Source: Jaenimonas drosophilae
Lineage: Eukaryota; Euglenozoa; Kinetoplastea; Trypanosomatida; Trypanosomatidae
Assembly (NCBI GenBank): GCA_030849065.1
Contig: JASAON010001654.1
Location: 1 to 64,000 of the forward strand
Direction of reading: 5' to 3'
DNA: 64,000 nucleotides
The translations under genes were made by a program, and so were the position numbers. The notes below the pieces were generated by a model, which searched no databases, was not told where the DNA came from, and worked only from the letters and a program-made list of their open reading frames with translations. Every line of letters begins with the position of its first letter. The stretch's first letter is position 1. Below, piece after piece: positions 32,096 through 42,002 of the stretch.

Positions 32096-34042
32096 CTACT
32101 TGGGGGAATTTTTGTGTTTCATGAACTGTGCATCCAGCTGTTCTTCGCGGAGGTTGTGCTGAGTCTCCAGGTACCTTATGTCCTGTCGGTGAGCAAGCTC
32201 GTTGGCTGCGTGAGCTGATCGAGCGCGAGAGTCTGTTGCTGTGGATGAAGAATGTGAAGGTACACAGCAGCAGCAGCAGCAGCAGCATGAGAAAAACCGC
32301 CGGAACCGGTAGCAAAGGAACGCAATTAATCCACCAATGGCAAGAGTGATCAGCTGCGCCACAATCAGCGATGCACACTTGTTGCTGAAAGAGCAATCCA
32401 CATTCCACCACAGGCAGCGGTCACACATGGAGGCATTGGGCTTCTCCCATACTGTGGAGCCACCCTTGCTGGCATCTCCACCCTGAGCCCCATCCGAGTC
32501 AGTTCTTGGTGCTGTCTTAAAAGTGACGGCAACCACATCAACAACACTTCCCTGTGCATCCTTCAGTTCCACAGTACAGTTCTTTGTACCGGCGGGGCCA
32601 TTCTCTGTGAGGAAGATGGCAAACTGGCGGGTGCTCGTGGCATGCGCCTCCAAAGCGAAGATTTGCGAGGGGATCGGCAAAATCCCCGGCGAGCACTGCT
32701 GCACAGACACGGCAAAGTTGGCGGTGATATCCCCGAGACTTTGAATATCCACACCCATGACACCATCACGGGAGTTCGCCACGAGTGGTTCAGAGTGGAG
32801 CTGTGCGTTGAGAATAGATCCATCAGCAACCGATACGACGTACTGCAAGGCATCGGCGTTGATGACGAAGTTCACCATGGCTGCGCCAGAGCTTGTGGCC
32901 TCGTAGGAGAGATAGTGCGTACCCTCAGGTAGGCTACCGTCCTGTGAGCCCAAGAAGCTGAAAGCAGCAAACGAATTCGCCATGTATCGTCCGCGACCGC
33001 CGTTTGCTACGGCTTCCTCGTCCAGCTTTCGATACGCGATAAGCTGGCCCGCGAGGCAGCTCCCTGGACTCAGCTTACATGCATTCCCTTGAGACTGGAA
33101 GGCTTCGTAGGACACCCCAACTTTGTTGCACTCTCGGCCATCGCCGGTGACGAGGTTTGAGTTTAGGAGGATCCATTCAGAGGGATTTGATGAGGGTAAC
33201 GGAGTGAAGAGCATCCGCTGAGTGAGGTCCATGGGGGCGGTGACGGGTACAAAGTCACCAATAAGACGGGCATAAACTCCAAGTGAAGTGTCCGCGGCGA
33301 GAACGTCGGAGGGACTCAGACGGAGGGCTCCATGCACCTTTCTCCCACTCCCCGCTGGCGAAGTTGCCTCCACATTCTCTGTGCTGTTGAAGAGCAAATC
33401 GATGGTGTAGTGGAGCATGGAAGACCCAATTTCGAAGCCACTGAACCACTCTGAGCCGAAGCGTAGGCAAGAAGCGCGTGTGTAGGTGCCAAAAAGATTG
33501 CAGGCATCGGCGGCTCGAGCATCGTCTGGGCACACCCCCACTGTCGTGCACAGGTCGCAGGAGCAACAGAACCCTTGAGAGCTGGGGACGGCAGCGCCGG
33601 TTGCATCGTACGCAAGGCCGCAGGTGGCATCCTCGCTGAAGTCGTCGTGACAGTCCTTCAGCAGCGATCCGCCAATGGCCACTTCGTAGGGTTGTCCGTT
33701 GAAGTTACGGAGGTAGAAGATGGGGTACACGTAGCGGACTACGCTACGCCTCACAGTCAGTTGAATGGGCTCGAAGTTGGTCGTCGGCTTGCCCATTACC
33801 GTCTCGTCAACGGCCGAGGTGATGAAGTTAATCGCCTCCGTACCGGGTTCTTGATTGGCATCTGCGGTAATAGTTACAACCATTCTTTTTGCGCACTGGA
33901 TGGGTTCGTTGCCCTCATTGACGCAGTACTGAATTTTGGATTCTGCAATCAGCACTGCATCGGCATGAAGGGAGAGGAGGATCCAGACTGCGCACAGCCA
34001 CAACAGCCCGGAAGAGACGCGGGGCATGAAAACTGTTTTCAT
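32096..34042 (-). CDS. HAP2: Gamete membrane fusion protein HAP2 / GCS1
   Basis: 648 residues from the ATG at 34042; the longer frame starts at a TTG (34141) that lies beyond the pyrimidine tract and acceptor. Residues 1-30 form a signal peptide (core GLLWLCAVWILLSL, ending HADA). The ectodomain (about 30-565) is Cys-rich and contains the HAP2-GCS1 signature: CGLAYDATG, SQGFCCSCDLC, then a block with ACNLFGTYTRASCLRFG and WFSGFEIGSSMLHY. A membrane segment (LIVAQLITLAIGGLIAFLCY) lies near 572-591, followed by RFRRFFS and eight consecutive Cys, then a short tail with many charged residues. HAP2 is a class II-fold fusogen that merges gamete membranes in many protists and plants, and is made only in gametes in T. 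brucei. It implies a capacity for sex. The final segment NLREEQLDAQFMKHK is variable. Confidence 0.95.
   Translation of the reverse strand: MKTVFMPRVSSGLLWLCAVWILLSLHADAVLIAESKIQYCVNEGNEPIQCAKRMVVTITADANQEPGTEAINFITSAVDETVMGKPTTNFEPIQLTVRRSVVRYVYPIFYLRNFNGQPYEVAIGGSLLKDCHDDFSEDATCGLAYDATGAAVPSSQGFCCSCDLCTTVGVCPDDARAADACNLFGTYTRASCLRFGSEWFSGFEIGSSMLHYTIDLLFNSTENVEATSPAGSGRKVHGALRLSPSDVLAADTSLGVYARLIGDFVPVTAPMDLTQRMLFTPLPSSNPSEWILLNSNLVTGDGRECNKVGVSYEAFQSQGNACKLSPGSCLAGQLIAYRKLDEEAVANGGRGRYMANSFAAFSFLGSQDGSLPEGTHYLSYEATSSGAAMVNFVINADALQYVVSVADGSILNAQLHSEPLVANSRDGVMGVDIQSLGDITANFAVSVQQCSPGILPIPSQIFALEAHATSTRQFAIFLTENGPAGTKNCTVELKDAQGSVVDVVAVTFKTAPRTDSDGAQGGDASKGGSTVWEKPNASMCDRCLWWNVDCSFSNKCASLIVAQLITLAIGGLIAFLCYRFRRFFSCCCCCCCCVPSHSSSTATDSRARSAHAANELAHRQDIRYLETQHNLREEQLDAQFMKHKNSPK
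32265..32285. repeat. (CAG)7 trinucleotide repeat coding for the Cys run of HAP2
   Basis: Seven CAG units on the plus strand are read as TGC codons on the minus strand and give, with the next TGT, eight Cys in a row just inside the membrane. The uniform codon use suggests repeat expansion. Confidence 0.9.
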
Positions 34043-34969
34043 TGTTGTTGCTGTTGTGTCAAAAAAAAAAGTGAGTTGGAGTTGGGGTCCTTGGTTGCCA
34101 GCAAGAGAGCGAGTTGTTCTGAATGTCGCTGTCGCTGCCAATACGAACGAGTAGGGGTTTGGATGCCTTTTTGTTCGCGTCCAAAATAATTGAGTTGGAG
34201 TAGCGGTTCTGACAAATTTGTTGCTGGCAACTCAATCAAATTGGAGTTCGGTACTCCTTGTTGTTGCTTTTCTTGTGATGGGTCTGTAAGGCTTGTTTGG
34301 GCTGTGGATTGGGTTGGCCTGTAACGTCTTGTTGAAACTCTCTCTGCAACAGGATATAAGAAAAAAAAGGAAACAATTGCATAATGTGGGTAATAACTTC
34401 ACTGCTCCTGGCCGTAGTCACAGGAGAGAAGTGAGGGGGGTGTCACCAACAGGCTTTGAAACGGATGTGGAGCAAAGAGCAGGTGTCTCGAGCTGCGTGT
34501 AGGTATACCGTCGAGAGGAGCTCTGTACGTGCGAGGGAGAGGTGGCGTACACCGAGCACTCCAAAGTACACGAGATGAAAACCGTTGTAAATCGATATTG
34601 GTTTCTCTTTTGTGGTGGGGATCTGACCGCAGAGATCCGGAATTGCAGACCAACAAGTGGTCACTTGTGCATCTGCAACTCAACACCCACAGCTGAGCAA
34701 GATCAGGCGGGAGTAACGGCGAAGCAGTGGAGAAAGTATGCCACGAAGGAAGTACAGTAGAGTCGTGTGGAAGCTGCAGATGAAATTGTGAGGTAAGTGA
34801 AGCGGCCCTGCACGTACGTCCTCTTGTGTATAGGCGGAAAGACAACGTGAGGCTGACTTGCATCGGCTCGTGTGGCCCAACATAATGGCACTGACACGCA
34901 AACAAAGGATGAGGAGGGAAGGGGAGGGGTCGGTGGTTTCTCCACTGTCTGTTGATTTGGTCTGGGCCG
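34043..34969. other. Intergenic region upstream of HAP2
   Basis: About 930 bases, mostly the 3' UTR of the arrestin-like gene, with the HAP2 acceptor at its lower end. Open frames of up to 168 codons on the minus strand start at TTG or lack any recognisable feature. No RNA gene was seen. Confidence 0.5.
34051..34085 (-). promoter_or_regulatory. Probable trans-splice acceptor of HAP2
   Basis: The coding strand reads CCAACTCCAACTCAC, then ten T, GACACAACAG (AG at 34052-34051), then CAACAACA and the ATG at 34042. The leader before the start codon would be only 8 bases, which decides the start of HAP2 in favour of 34042 over the upstream TTG. Confidence 0.65.
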
Positions 34970-37123
34970 CTAGCTGTACCGTACCGGCAGGCTAAGCACG
35001 TTGTCCATCATATCAACGGCCTCCGCTAGAAGAATGACGTCGGTGGCCCAATCCTCTTCCTCCACGTAGGTGCAGAGATCTGGAAAGGAGACCTGAATCA
35101 AGGAGGCGGTGCGGATGTTCGCCGTACGAACACCAGGTGGGGGCACGAGCTTCTCATCATCACCTTCGCAGCGACGAAATTGGGATGGGAGAATCATTCG
35201 AGCCTGGAAGATCACCTCCTGCCCGGGTGGGATGGAGACGGTGTAGTCGAAGCTGGCTAATGGGTGAGGAAGCACATAGGGTATGCCCAGTGCCTTGAAA
35301 ATTTGCACACTCTCACGGAGCTCGACGCGCACCCTACTGATTTCCTCATTAACACAGCGGTTCACTACTCGAACGGCAAGAGGGAGCATCCCAACCGGGA
35401 GTGGGAGCGCCTTCTCCACCTCCAGCATTTCCTGGAGCTGCTCCTCAGTCAGATTCATGAGGGGAGCATCCACGTCAGCGGAGCAGAGTGTTGGAAGGTG
35501 GTCGTCTGGAATCTCATCACGGCGGTGAAAGGCAGTTGCGTTACGGTACGCATCTCCTGTTGTCTGTTGCTGTGGCTGACGAGAGGCAAACCAGTCGTAG
35601 AAGACCTCCGCGGGGTGGTCCTTCGCCGCCGTGTTGTACCGCTTTCGCTGCTCCTCCTGATGTTGCGCATGGCCCTCGGCGGAGTCGTCTCGACGCCCGC
35701 GCAACGCCTGATAGACCGCGTTGGCATCCGCCAACACATAGGCGCGTGAGCTAAGTAGCGATACCTCCACCTCAATGGAGCTTCCCTGACGCAGACAACA
35801 TAAATTGCCCAGACACGAGCACTTGAAGACCTGATACTGCACAGAGAGTGGTGCGATGGGGGCCACCGTCATCCACCGCACTGCCTCCTCCTGCTTCAGC
35901 AGCAGCTGACGTTTGGAGACGGTCGAAACGACAAAGAAGCGCTTCTCCGATACCAGACGTGACCCACCGCCAAAGTGAACGGTTGCCTTTGCAGAATAGG
36001 AGATGCTGCCGCTTGCGCTGGGTATTTCATAGTACAGCGAAGGTGGCATCCATGGTGGTACACGGAACTGAAAGGGGAAGGTGTAGCGGCCAGGGTGCAG
36101 CCGCAGCTCAGGCCCCGTTGACTCCGCCTCTGGTGGGTTCGTTGCGGGAGAGGGCATGGAGAAGGCAGGTGGGGAGATGGGAGCGGGAGGCAGGGTCTGT
36201 GTGACCTCTGGTGCCCCTCGTCCGCCTACCAAGTGGGCCATCACGTCGCTCGTGACGCTGCTTGTTGGGTCGAGGGGCTCCTGATCCAGCCAAATCTCCT
36301 TCTCCGCCGAGAAGGCGGGATTGCTCGTCGCTGGCTGTGCGCTCGCTGGGACCGCGTGGGTGATCGGTCCGAGGGCTGCACCCTTGGAAGGGGTGGAGCC
36401 GCTCACCTGTGCCATGGGATGTGGGGCGGTGGTGTTTTGTGGTGCCGAGCTGAGCTCTTCACTCCCGCTAGGCTCCAGACCCGCGGCAGTGGTACTCTGC
36501 AACGACATATCCGCCTGGGAGTCAGTACCGGCGTTGCGGTGGTGTGCGCCACCAAGCGGGCTGTCATTATCCTCAGGGGTGGAGTCAGACGGCAGTGGTG
36601 GGGCAGGCTTTGTGGGGAGCTGCTGCAGCACAAAGTGCTCAATGCTGCTGCCAATGCTGCCGAGGTGCATCTGGGCTTCTGGTGTGGCCATGAGGAGGTC
36701 AGCATCGTTCTGCAGCTGAGCGAAGGCGGCTTCAGCGGCAGCCTTTTGGTCTCGCTGGAAGAGCTGCTGCATGGGGCTGACGCAGCAGTAGGGAGCGCAG
36801 TGGTTCTCACGAAACTTGGCTTCCTGCTTGGATTGAATGAAGAGCTCTTCGTCCTCCGAGGACTTTGCCTTCCCGGAGAGAGTAACGTGTCGTTGCAGAT
36901 AGACGCGATCTGCTGTGTAGCCGTTCAACAATGGATCGAATTCACCCTGATCATCGGAGATTCTGTTGTGCTCCACGCCCTTCAGCTGCAGTCGAATGCG
37001 GCGGTAGGGTATTCCACCCACGCAGGACGAGTGCACCACTACAATCACCTCCCCTCGCAGAACTCCGCTGGGTGAGACGCACTCATCTACCAGCCCAACA
37101 GCAAGTCGAATATCGGGTGTCAT
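34970..37123 (-). CDS. Arrestin-fold protein (alpha-arrestin / ARRDC type)
   Basis: 717 residues from the ATG at 37123 (MTPDIRLAVGLVDECV); the TTG at 37168 lies beyond the likely acceptor. The first 60 residues match the arrestin N-domain start: a Pro-rich bend region, GVLRGEVIVVVHSS and YRRIRLQLKGVEHNRI. After an insert of about 230 residues rich in Ala, Ser and Pro, the N-domain resumes with GRYTFPFQFRVPPWMPPSLY and SGSISYSAKATVHFGG (about 346-380), the classic arrestin signature. The C-domain follows (about 400-717), with LAVRVVNRCVNEEISRVRVEL and FDYTVSIPPGQEVIFQARM. Two Cys clusters are present: APYCC near residue 110 and CSCLGNLCCL near residue 430. Arrestin-fold proteins act as adaptors in membrane trafficking or signalling; its partner is unknown. 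Confidence 0.8.
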   Translation of the reverse strand: MTPDIRLAVGLVDECVSPSGVLRGEVIVVVHSSCVGGIPYRRIRLQLKGVEHNRISDDQGEFDPLLNGYTADRVYLQRHVTLSGKAKSSEDEELFIQSKQEAKFRENHCAPYCCVSPMQQLFQRDQKAAAEAAFAQLQNDADLLMATPEAQMHLGSIGSSIEHFVLQQLPTKPAPPLPSDSTPEDNDSPLGGAHHRNAGTDSQADMSLQSTTAAGLEPSGSEELSSAPQNTTAPHPMAQVSGSTPSKGAALGPITHAVPASAQPATSNPAFSAEKEIWLDQEPLDPTSSVTSDVMAHLVGGRGAPEVTQTLPPAPISPPAFSMPSPATNPPEAESTGPELRLHPGRYTFPFQFRVPPWMPPSLYYEIPSASGSISYSAKATVHFGGGSRLVSEKRFFVVSTVSKRQLLLKQEEAVRWMTVAPIAPLSVQYQVFKCSCLGNLCCLRQGSSIEVEVSLLSSRAYVLADANAVYQALRGRRDDSAEGHAQHQEEQRKRYNTAAKDHPAEVFYDWFASRQPQQQTTGDAYRNATAFHRRDEIPDDHLPTLCSADVDAPLMNLTEEQLQEMLEVEKALPLPVGMLPLAVRVVNRCVNEEISRVRVELRESVQIFKALGIPYVLPHPLASFDYTVSIPPGQEVIFQARMILPSQFRRCEGDDEKLVPPPGVRTANIRTASLIQVSFPDLCTYVEEEDWATDVILLAEAVDMMDNVLSLPVRYS

Positions 37124-38049
37124 GCGAATGGGAGAAGAGGAAGTATAGTTGGATGAAAGACTAAACAAAAAATACTTTGTATTTCAGGCAAGGTGTGTGA
37201 AATCACCGACAACGCCCGTGAATCTGAGATGGGATGTCACCCGTTCACCTACCTCAGAGCAGAGCTACAATACTGGAGTGTTGAGGGGAGAAGGGGGCTA
37301 TTGGCTGTGTAGGAAAAGGGAGGCAACGGAAGAAGGTTTGGAAGCTGACACATACCTGCGTGGCTGTCGTTCTGCTGCTGATGACGTTCAGTGGTAGTAT
37401 GATGAGTTTGTTTGGTATCTGATGTACAATACACGGTACTCATTCCTTGGCGTGTGTTGACGTTCATGGGGGAGTGGAGGGGGGGGGGCATACAACGATG
37501 CCTACCCCTCATCATTCAACCCTCAAGAAGATTGGTTGCTCAAGAAAGGGATCGTACACGATCCAGTGAAATGAACGACAACAGCACCACTCATAGCCAT
37601 GGCCACGTCCAAATGTGTGCACATGTGTATGGCCACTGGCAGAATGAGCTGGAAAGAGGAGAAGAGTATGGTGCACAGCTATGGTTTACATTCGAATCCT
37701 TCGATTCGTCCCGAAGTGGTGCGTGTGTGTGATTGCCGTTCCTTTGTTGGGTGGCGAATAATACATCACATGAAGTGGTGGTTGAGCTAGAAGGGTAAGT
37801 GTGGCCTCCTTCCAACGGAGTCAGCTGTGGTGTGACTGAGCTCCAGAAGTGCGCGACGAAGTGGGGGCGGGCAGTACTGTACAGCTTGCGTGTCGCTGCG
37901 AAACGATCGTAACACAATAAATAAAAAAATGGAGCCAAGTCGTATTCTGGTTATCCCAGTCTGCCACTGCAGCCAGAGAAGAAGACGGAGGTGTCGCCTT
38001 CCTCCGTCTTCACACCTCTACCTTCAATGACGTCGGGGATGAGGTACAC
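37124..38049. other. Intergenic region upstream of the arrestin-like gene
   Basis: About 930 bases. Near the arrestin-like ATG the coding strand has TATTTTTTGTTTAG (AG near 37162), which gives a leader of about 38 bases. A plus-strand G9 run lies at about 37480-37488. The rest is the probable 3' UTR of the STPGR gene; no credible frame. Confidence 0.5.
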
Positions 38050-39603
38050 TTATACGACAGTTGAACGAATGGGTGGTTTCGGCTCAATGAGCGGGCTTTC
38101 CCACGTCAGCTCGTCTGGATACACGCAGTTCACGTTGGTCCACTCATCATAGGGCTTACACACCTGATACGTTGCCCGAGCAGGGTAGCGCTGACGCATC
38201 GTATAACCCTTTCCATTCGCGCGATCACCGTTGATACTTCGGCTGTACGCGGTGCCGTCGTTGTAGTTCGATCCTGGCCCATTCCCTGGCGTATCAGCCG
38301 GACCGCCACGCGGATGGAAGTCACCCTTGTGAAAGATGATGCCATTGCCGGAGTGCTTCTCGGGGTATTGTGGGTGGTAGTGACCTGGGCCAGGTACTCC
38401 GTTGATGTGGCCATTCGCGTCATGGGGCTGCACATCGAAGAAGGCGGTGGCAGGATGCGCATCCACTCCGTCGTAGCTGACGTTGTAGGCTCCTGGGCCT
38501 GGGCCGGAGCTCGCTGCCTCCTGTGAGTTGGCCCGCAGTGCGGCGTAGGCATCGAAGGGCCCTGGTGCAAAGCGGCCGCCATTGGGGAGCTTCGTAAGAA
38601 CACTGGTGTCATAATCACCCGGGCCCACCTGCGTCTTGGGTATATCGTGGGTCCTCCACCGTGGTAGCATGGTCTTGCCCTTCATGTTGTTGTAATCAAA
38701 GTCGGAGGGAAGTTGTGTGAGCGGGTGGCAATCCTGTGGCTTAAGCTTCGGCTTCACGTGGGTGGGAGGAGATGGCCGGAGGAACCTGGGTGCGTGACGG
38801 CGCTTGCGATCCAGAATATGACCCACAGAGCTACAGTTGTAGGCAGCTGGCCCAGGTCCAGCAGTTCGGTAGCGACGGCCATCATGACGTCCTCCAAAGG
38901 TACTCGCATCGCAGAATCGCATGCTGGGTTTACAGACGCGGCTCTGGATGGTGGTGGGATCATCGTAGTGGCCGGGGCCAGGAGTGGGCTCGACCAGACG
39001 ACGACGGCGCACTCCCGTAACGAGGTGCTTGTCAGCTGGCAGAACATCGCCGAAGCGGGTGATGTTGTAAGTTCCAGGGCCAGGAATATTTTTGGGGGGA
39101 TTCGTGTCAGGCTGGATGCCAAAGTGTGCGCCAGGCGGTACACCCCACGTTCGGCGATCGAACGCACTAGGCAAAGGGTACTCACCAGGACCAACTGCCC
39201 CTGTAGCACTCACTTCCCAGCCGTTGTTGAGCTTTCCGTAGATGCTGTAGCTGGGGGTATTGGGTGTGATGGCCATGCTGTATTGCTTAGGTGGCGGGGG
39301 TATGTCCTTTAGAGGCTCCTTCTTGGGCGGCTCTGGACGCTCTGGGAAGACCGGATTTCCCTTCTCGTCCATCTCCAACGGAACGCCAAATTTCGTTGCC
39401 CGGCTGGCACCCATCACATCTGGGAGGTCGTAGTCGCCAGGGCCAACAAGCATGTGAGTGTCTTCACCAGGAATGGGTCGACGGCTGAAGATGGTACGCT
39501 TGGAGCTATCTGACTTGGGGCCAAATCCCGCTGGAAGAGGGTACTCTCCCGGACCAGGACGGTGATCCCGCAGCCGAAGCTGCGCGTAGTCATTGATGCC
39601 CAT
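38050..39603 (-). CDS. Sperm-tail PG-rich repeat (STPGR/SHIPPO) axonemal protein
   Basis: 517 residues from an ATG. At least nine Pro-Gly-Pro-Gly-x-Tyr type repeats are spread over the whole length: RPGPGEYPLP (16-25), LVGPGDYDLP, AVGPGEYPLP, IPGPGTYNIT, TPGPGHYDDP, TAGPGPAAYNC, QVGPGDYDTS, SSGPGPGAYNV and VPGPGHYHPQ. Proteins with these repeats (ODF3/CIMAP family and other STPGR proteins) bind microtubules in sperm tails and cilia, several of them inside doublet microtubules. A flagellar or cortical microtubule role is inferred. The length is greater than the roughly 250 residues of human ODF3. The C-terminus (ELTWESPLIEPKPPIRS) is short and basic. A pyrimidine tract CCCCTTTCCTCC with CTGAG lies just upstream. 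Confidence 0.85.
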   Translation of the reverse strand: MGINDYAQLRLRDHRPGPGEYPLPAGFGPKSDSSKRTIFSRRPIPGEDTHMLVGPGDYDLPDVMGASRATKFGVPLEMDEKGNPVFPERPEPPKKEPLKDIPPPPKQYSMAITPNTPSYSIYGKLNNGWEVSATGAVGPGEYPLPSAFDRRTWGVPPGAHFGIQPDTNPPKNIPGPGTYNITRFGDVLPADKHLVTGVRRRRLVEPTPGPGHYDDPTTIQSRVCKPSMRFCDASTFGGRHDGRRYRTAGPGPAAYNCSSVGHILDRKRRHAPRFLRPSPPTHVKPKLKPQDCHPLTQLPSDFDYNNMKGKTMLPRWRTHDIPKTQVGPGDYDTSVLTKLPNGGRFAPGPFDAYAALRANSQEAASSGPGPGAYNVSYDGVDAHPATAFFDVQPHDANGHINGVPGPGHYHPQYPEKHSGNGIIFHKGDFHPRGGPADTPGNGPGSNYNDGTAYSRSINGDRANGKGYTMRQRYPARATYQVCKPYDEWTNVNCVYPDELTWESPLIEPKPPIRSTVV

Positions 39604-39951
39604 CGAGTGCCTCTCAGTGCAAGGAGGAAAGGGGCTTCACTAGAGAGAATCTCTGAGTAGGAGTAAAGGTCCAACGCAATAAGTAGTGTGCCGCTGCTAC
39701 AAATGCTATGGCTCCGCCAATGAGGGAGCGATGGCGGTATAAATACAAGGACTACACATAGTAGGAAAACATGGAAGAAACAACACAGATTTGGATGAAG
39801 ATGGGTCAACAGCAGTAGCCGTGGAACAGCACCGCCACACCACCATTGGTAGGAGTGTGCAGTCAGGAAAACATATAGGAAATTTTTTTTGTTAGTCATG
39901 AAAACACATAAATGATGTTTGCGGAAGGAACGACGGGCATCGGATCAACAC
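39604..39951. other. Intergenic region between the first eS1 copy and the STPGR gene
   Basis: About 350 bases holding the STPGR leader with its pyrimidine tract (near 39625-39640) and the 3' UTR of the eS1 copy. It includes a T8 run on the plus strand near 39883-39890. No gene was seen. Confidence 0.5.
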
Positions 39952-40755
39952 TTACGCAGCGGGGGCGGCGGCGGCGGCAACGGGGGCGGCCTCCTCAACG
40001 GGGACCTCCACATCGCGCTCCTGCGCCTCGTTGGAGGCGGGGATCTCGCCGTGAGCGGCAAGCAGAGCCTGGGCATCGAACTTGGGGGTGCGCACAACCT
40101 TGATCTTGCGGATGCGGAGCTCACGGAGGGGCACGATGGGGTTGCAACGGGCCATGACGGAGTCGGAGATGATGTCCTTGGTCAGGAGGTCCACAGCGGA
40201 GTTGATGTTGGCCTTGGCGAGGCGACGGGTGATGATGTTGGTGGCACGGTGGCGGACCCACTTCACGAGGCGCTGCTTGGCGTAAGAGTTGCGGGAGAGC
40301 TGACCCTGCTGCTTCTTGGTGAAGGCGATCACGAAGAGGCGGAGCACGTAGCCGTCGGCCGTACGGGCCTCAACGGTGGTCTCAAGGGTGGTGCACCACT
40401 TGTGCATGAGGCTCATCACGCGGTCGGTCGTGAGCTCCATGGAGTGGAACTGGGTGAGCAGGTTGCGGCCCTGAACCTCCTGGACGGAGAAGCGGATCTT
40501 GCGGTGCGCATCCTCGCGGCCGCTGGACTCGTTCACGTCCTCCAGGTTGGTCTCGAACACGCGGCCACGGATGCAGTCGGCGGCGATGCGGGTACCCTGG
40601 GTCTTGTTGCAGATAGCCTTGCAGAACTGGCGCTTCTTGAAGTTGGAGGGGGCAACCACATCGTACCACTCCTTGCGGGACATTGCCTCCTGCACCTTAC
40701 CGCGCTTACCGCGCTTGCCGCCCTTGCTGATGCGCTTGTTCTTGCCAATAGCCAT
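39952..40755 (-). CDS. RPS3A: Small-subunit ribosomal protein eS1 (S3A), downstream copy
   Basis: 267 residues from the ATG at 40755 ([13 protein letters not shown]); the longer frame upstream starts at a TTG (40851) in the leader. Family hallmarks: the basic start [68 protein letters not shown], and [15 protein letters not shown]. The tail ends in an Ala/Pro/Glu-rich stretch. It is a component of the 40S head/platform. The deduced protein, and by comparison of reading frames the DNA itself, are identical to the copy at 41160-41963. The coding strand upstream shows CTTCCCTTCTCACTTTCCTC and GTGTAG, then TCGACAAGGAACC before the ATG, so this copy has its own acceptor. Confidence 0.97.
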   Translation of the reverse strand: MAIGKNKRISKGGKRGKRGKVQEAMSRKEWYDVVAPSNFKKRQFCKAICNKTQGTRIAADCIRGRVFETNLEDVNESSGREDAHRKIRFSVQEVQGRNLLTQFHSMELTTDRVMSLMHKWCTTLETTVEARTADGYVLRLFVIAFTKKQQGQLSRNSYAKQRLVKWVRHRATNIITRRLAKANINSAVDLLTKDIISDSVMARCNPIVPLRELRIRKIKVVRTPKFDAQALLAAHGEIPASNEAQERDVEVPVEEAAPVAAAAAPAA

Positions 40756-41159
40756 GGTTCCTTGTCGACTACACAAGATGCGAAAATTGAGGAAAGTGAG
40801 AAGGGAAGTCAAGTGATTGGCAACGCACACAATCCGAGTTGGGGTAAACACAACGTGAAGAGTGGGGAGGGATACTCAGCCTCCTTCCCCTCTCTTCAGA
40901 AACACCCTACAGCCCACCCCTTATAGAGGGATGGAACCACAGGTTGAGTACAGTCCACTATTTTTTTTGTTAGTCACGCCAGCCAACAGTTGCATCAGCG
41001 CACATGCACTGCCCTCCCTCCCTCTCCTTCTCCCCAGAAAGGGCGAACGCACAAGGGGGGAATGAGCAAGTGCATATGAGGCTAAGCCACTGTTGGCTGA
41101 GCTAGAAATAACCAATAAAATGACATGTTGAATCCGGTTTGGTGCAGAACAACGCTCAC
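40756..41159. other. Spacer between the two eS1 genes
   Basis: About 400 bases. It contains the acceptor of the downstream copy (TAG near 40770) and the 3' UTR of the upstream copy. The sequence does not match the spacer on the other side of either gene except for a few bases at the gene ends, so the duplicated block is essentially the coding region. Confidence 0.6.
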
Positions 41160-41963
41160 TTACGCAGCGGGGGCGGCGGCGGCGGCAACGGGGGCGGCCT
41201 CCTCAACGGGGACCTCCACATCGCGCTCCTGCGCCTCGTTGGAGGCGGGGATCTCGCCGTGAGCGGCAAGCAGAGCCTGGGCATCGAACTTGGGGGTGCG
41301 CACAACCTTGATCTTGCGGATGCGGAGCTCACGGAGGGGCACGATGGGGTTGCAACGGGCCATGACGGAGTCGGAGATGATGTCCTTGGTCAGGAGGTCC
41401 ACAGCGGAGTTGATGTTGGCCTTGGCGAGGCGACGGGTGATGATGTTGGTGGCACGGTGGCGGACCCACTTCACGAGGCGCTGCTTGGCGTAAGAGTTGC
41501 GGGAGAGCTGACCCTGCTGCTTCTTGGTGAAGGCGATCACGAAGAGGCGGAGCACGTAGCCGTCGGCCGTACGGGCCTCAACGGTGGTCTCAAGGGTGGT
41601 GCACCACTTGTGCATGAGGCTCATCACGCGGTCGGTCGTGAGCTCCATGGAGTGGAACTGGGTGAGCAGGTTGCGGCCCTGAACCTCCTGGACGGAGAAG
41701 CGGATCTTGCGGTGCGCATCCTCGCGGCCGCTGGACTCGTTCACGTCCTCCAGGTTGGTCTCGAACACGCGGCCACGGATGCAGTCGGCGGCGATGCGGG
41801 TACCCTGGGTCTTGTTGCAGATAGCCTTGCAGAACTGGCGCTTCTTGAAGTTGGAGGGGGCAACCACATCGTACCACTCCTTGCGGGACATTGCCTCCTG
41901 CACCTTACCGCGCTTACCGCGCTTGCCGCCCTTGCTGATGCGCTTGTTCTTGCCAATAGCCAT
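41160..41963 (-). CDS. RPS3A: Small-subunit ribosomal protein eS1 (S3A), upstream copy
   Basis: 267 residues from an ATG, identical to the copy at 39952-40755 and offset by 1208 bases. Translations in other frames across both genes also agree, which shows the nucleotide sequence matches. The leader differs: on the coding strand CTTTCTGCTCTTCATTTCTCCTTGTAG is followed by TTCGAATCCACC and the ATG, a strong acceptor with a 12-base leader. Tandem ribosomal protein genes are common in kinetoplastids, where dosage replaces promoter control. Exact identity of the coding parts with unlike flanks points to gene conversion or a very recent duplication. Confidence 0.97.
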   Translation of the reverse strand: MAIGKNKRISKGGKRGKRGKVQEAMSRKEWYDVVAPSNFKKRQFCKAICNKTQGTRIAADCIRGRVFETNLEDVNESSGREDAHRKIRFSVQEVQGRNLLTQFHSMELTTDRVMSLMHKWCTTLETTVEARTADGYVLRLFVIAFTKKQQGQLSRNSYAKQRLVKWVRHRATNIITRRLAKANINSAVDLLTKDIISDSVMARCNPIVPLRELRIRKIKVVRTPKFDAQALLAAHGEIPASNEAQERDVEVPVEEAAPVAAAAAPAA

Positions 41964-41975
41964 GGTGGATTCGAA

Positions 41976-42002
41976 CTACAAGGAGAAATGAAGAGCAGAA
42001 AG
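41976..42002 (-). promoter_or_regulatory. Trans-splice acceptor of the upstream eS1 copy
   Basis: A clean pyrimidine tract on the coding strand (CTTTCTGCTCTTCATTTCTCC) runs into TTGTAG, with the AG 12 bases before the ATG. It is one of the clearest acceptors in the window. Confidence 0.7.

Noticed and set aside
40756..40851. 32-codon extension of the downstream eS1 copy
   Set aside because: Starts at TTG, is absent from the identical upstream copy, and crosses the splice acceptor.
41968..41980. TTCGAATCC on the minus strand as a tRNA B box
   Set aside because: It lies in the 12-base leader of the eS1 gene directly after a splice acceptor; no A box or acceptor stem is present.
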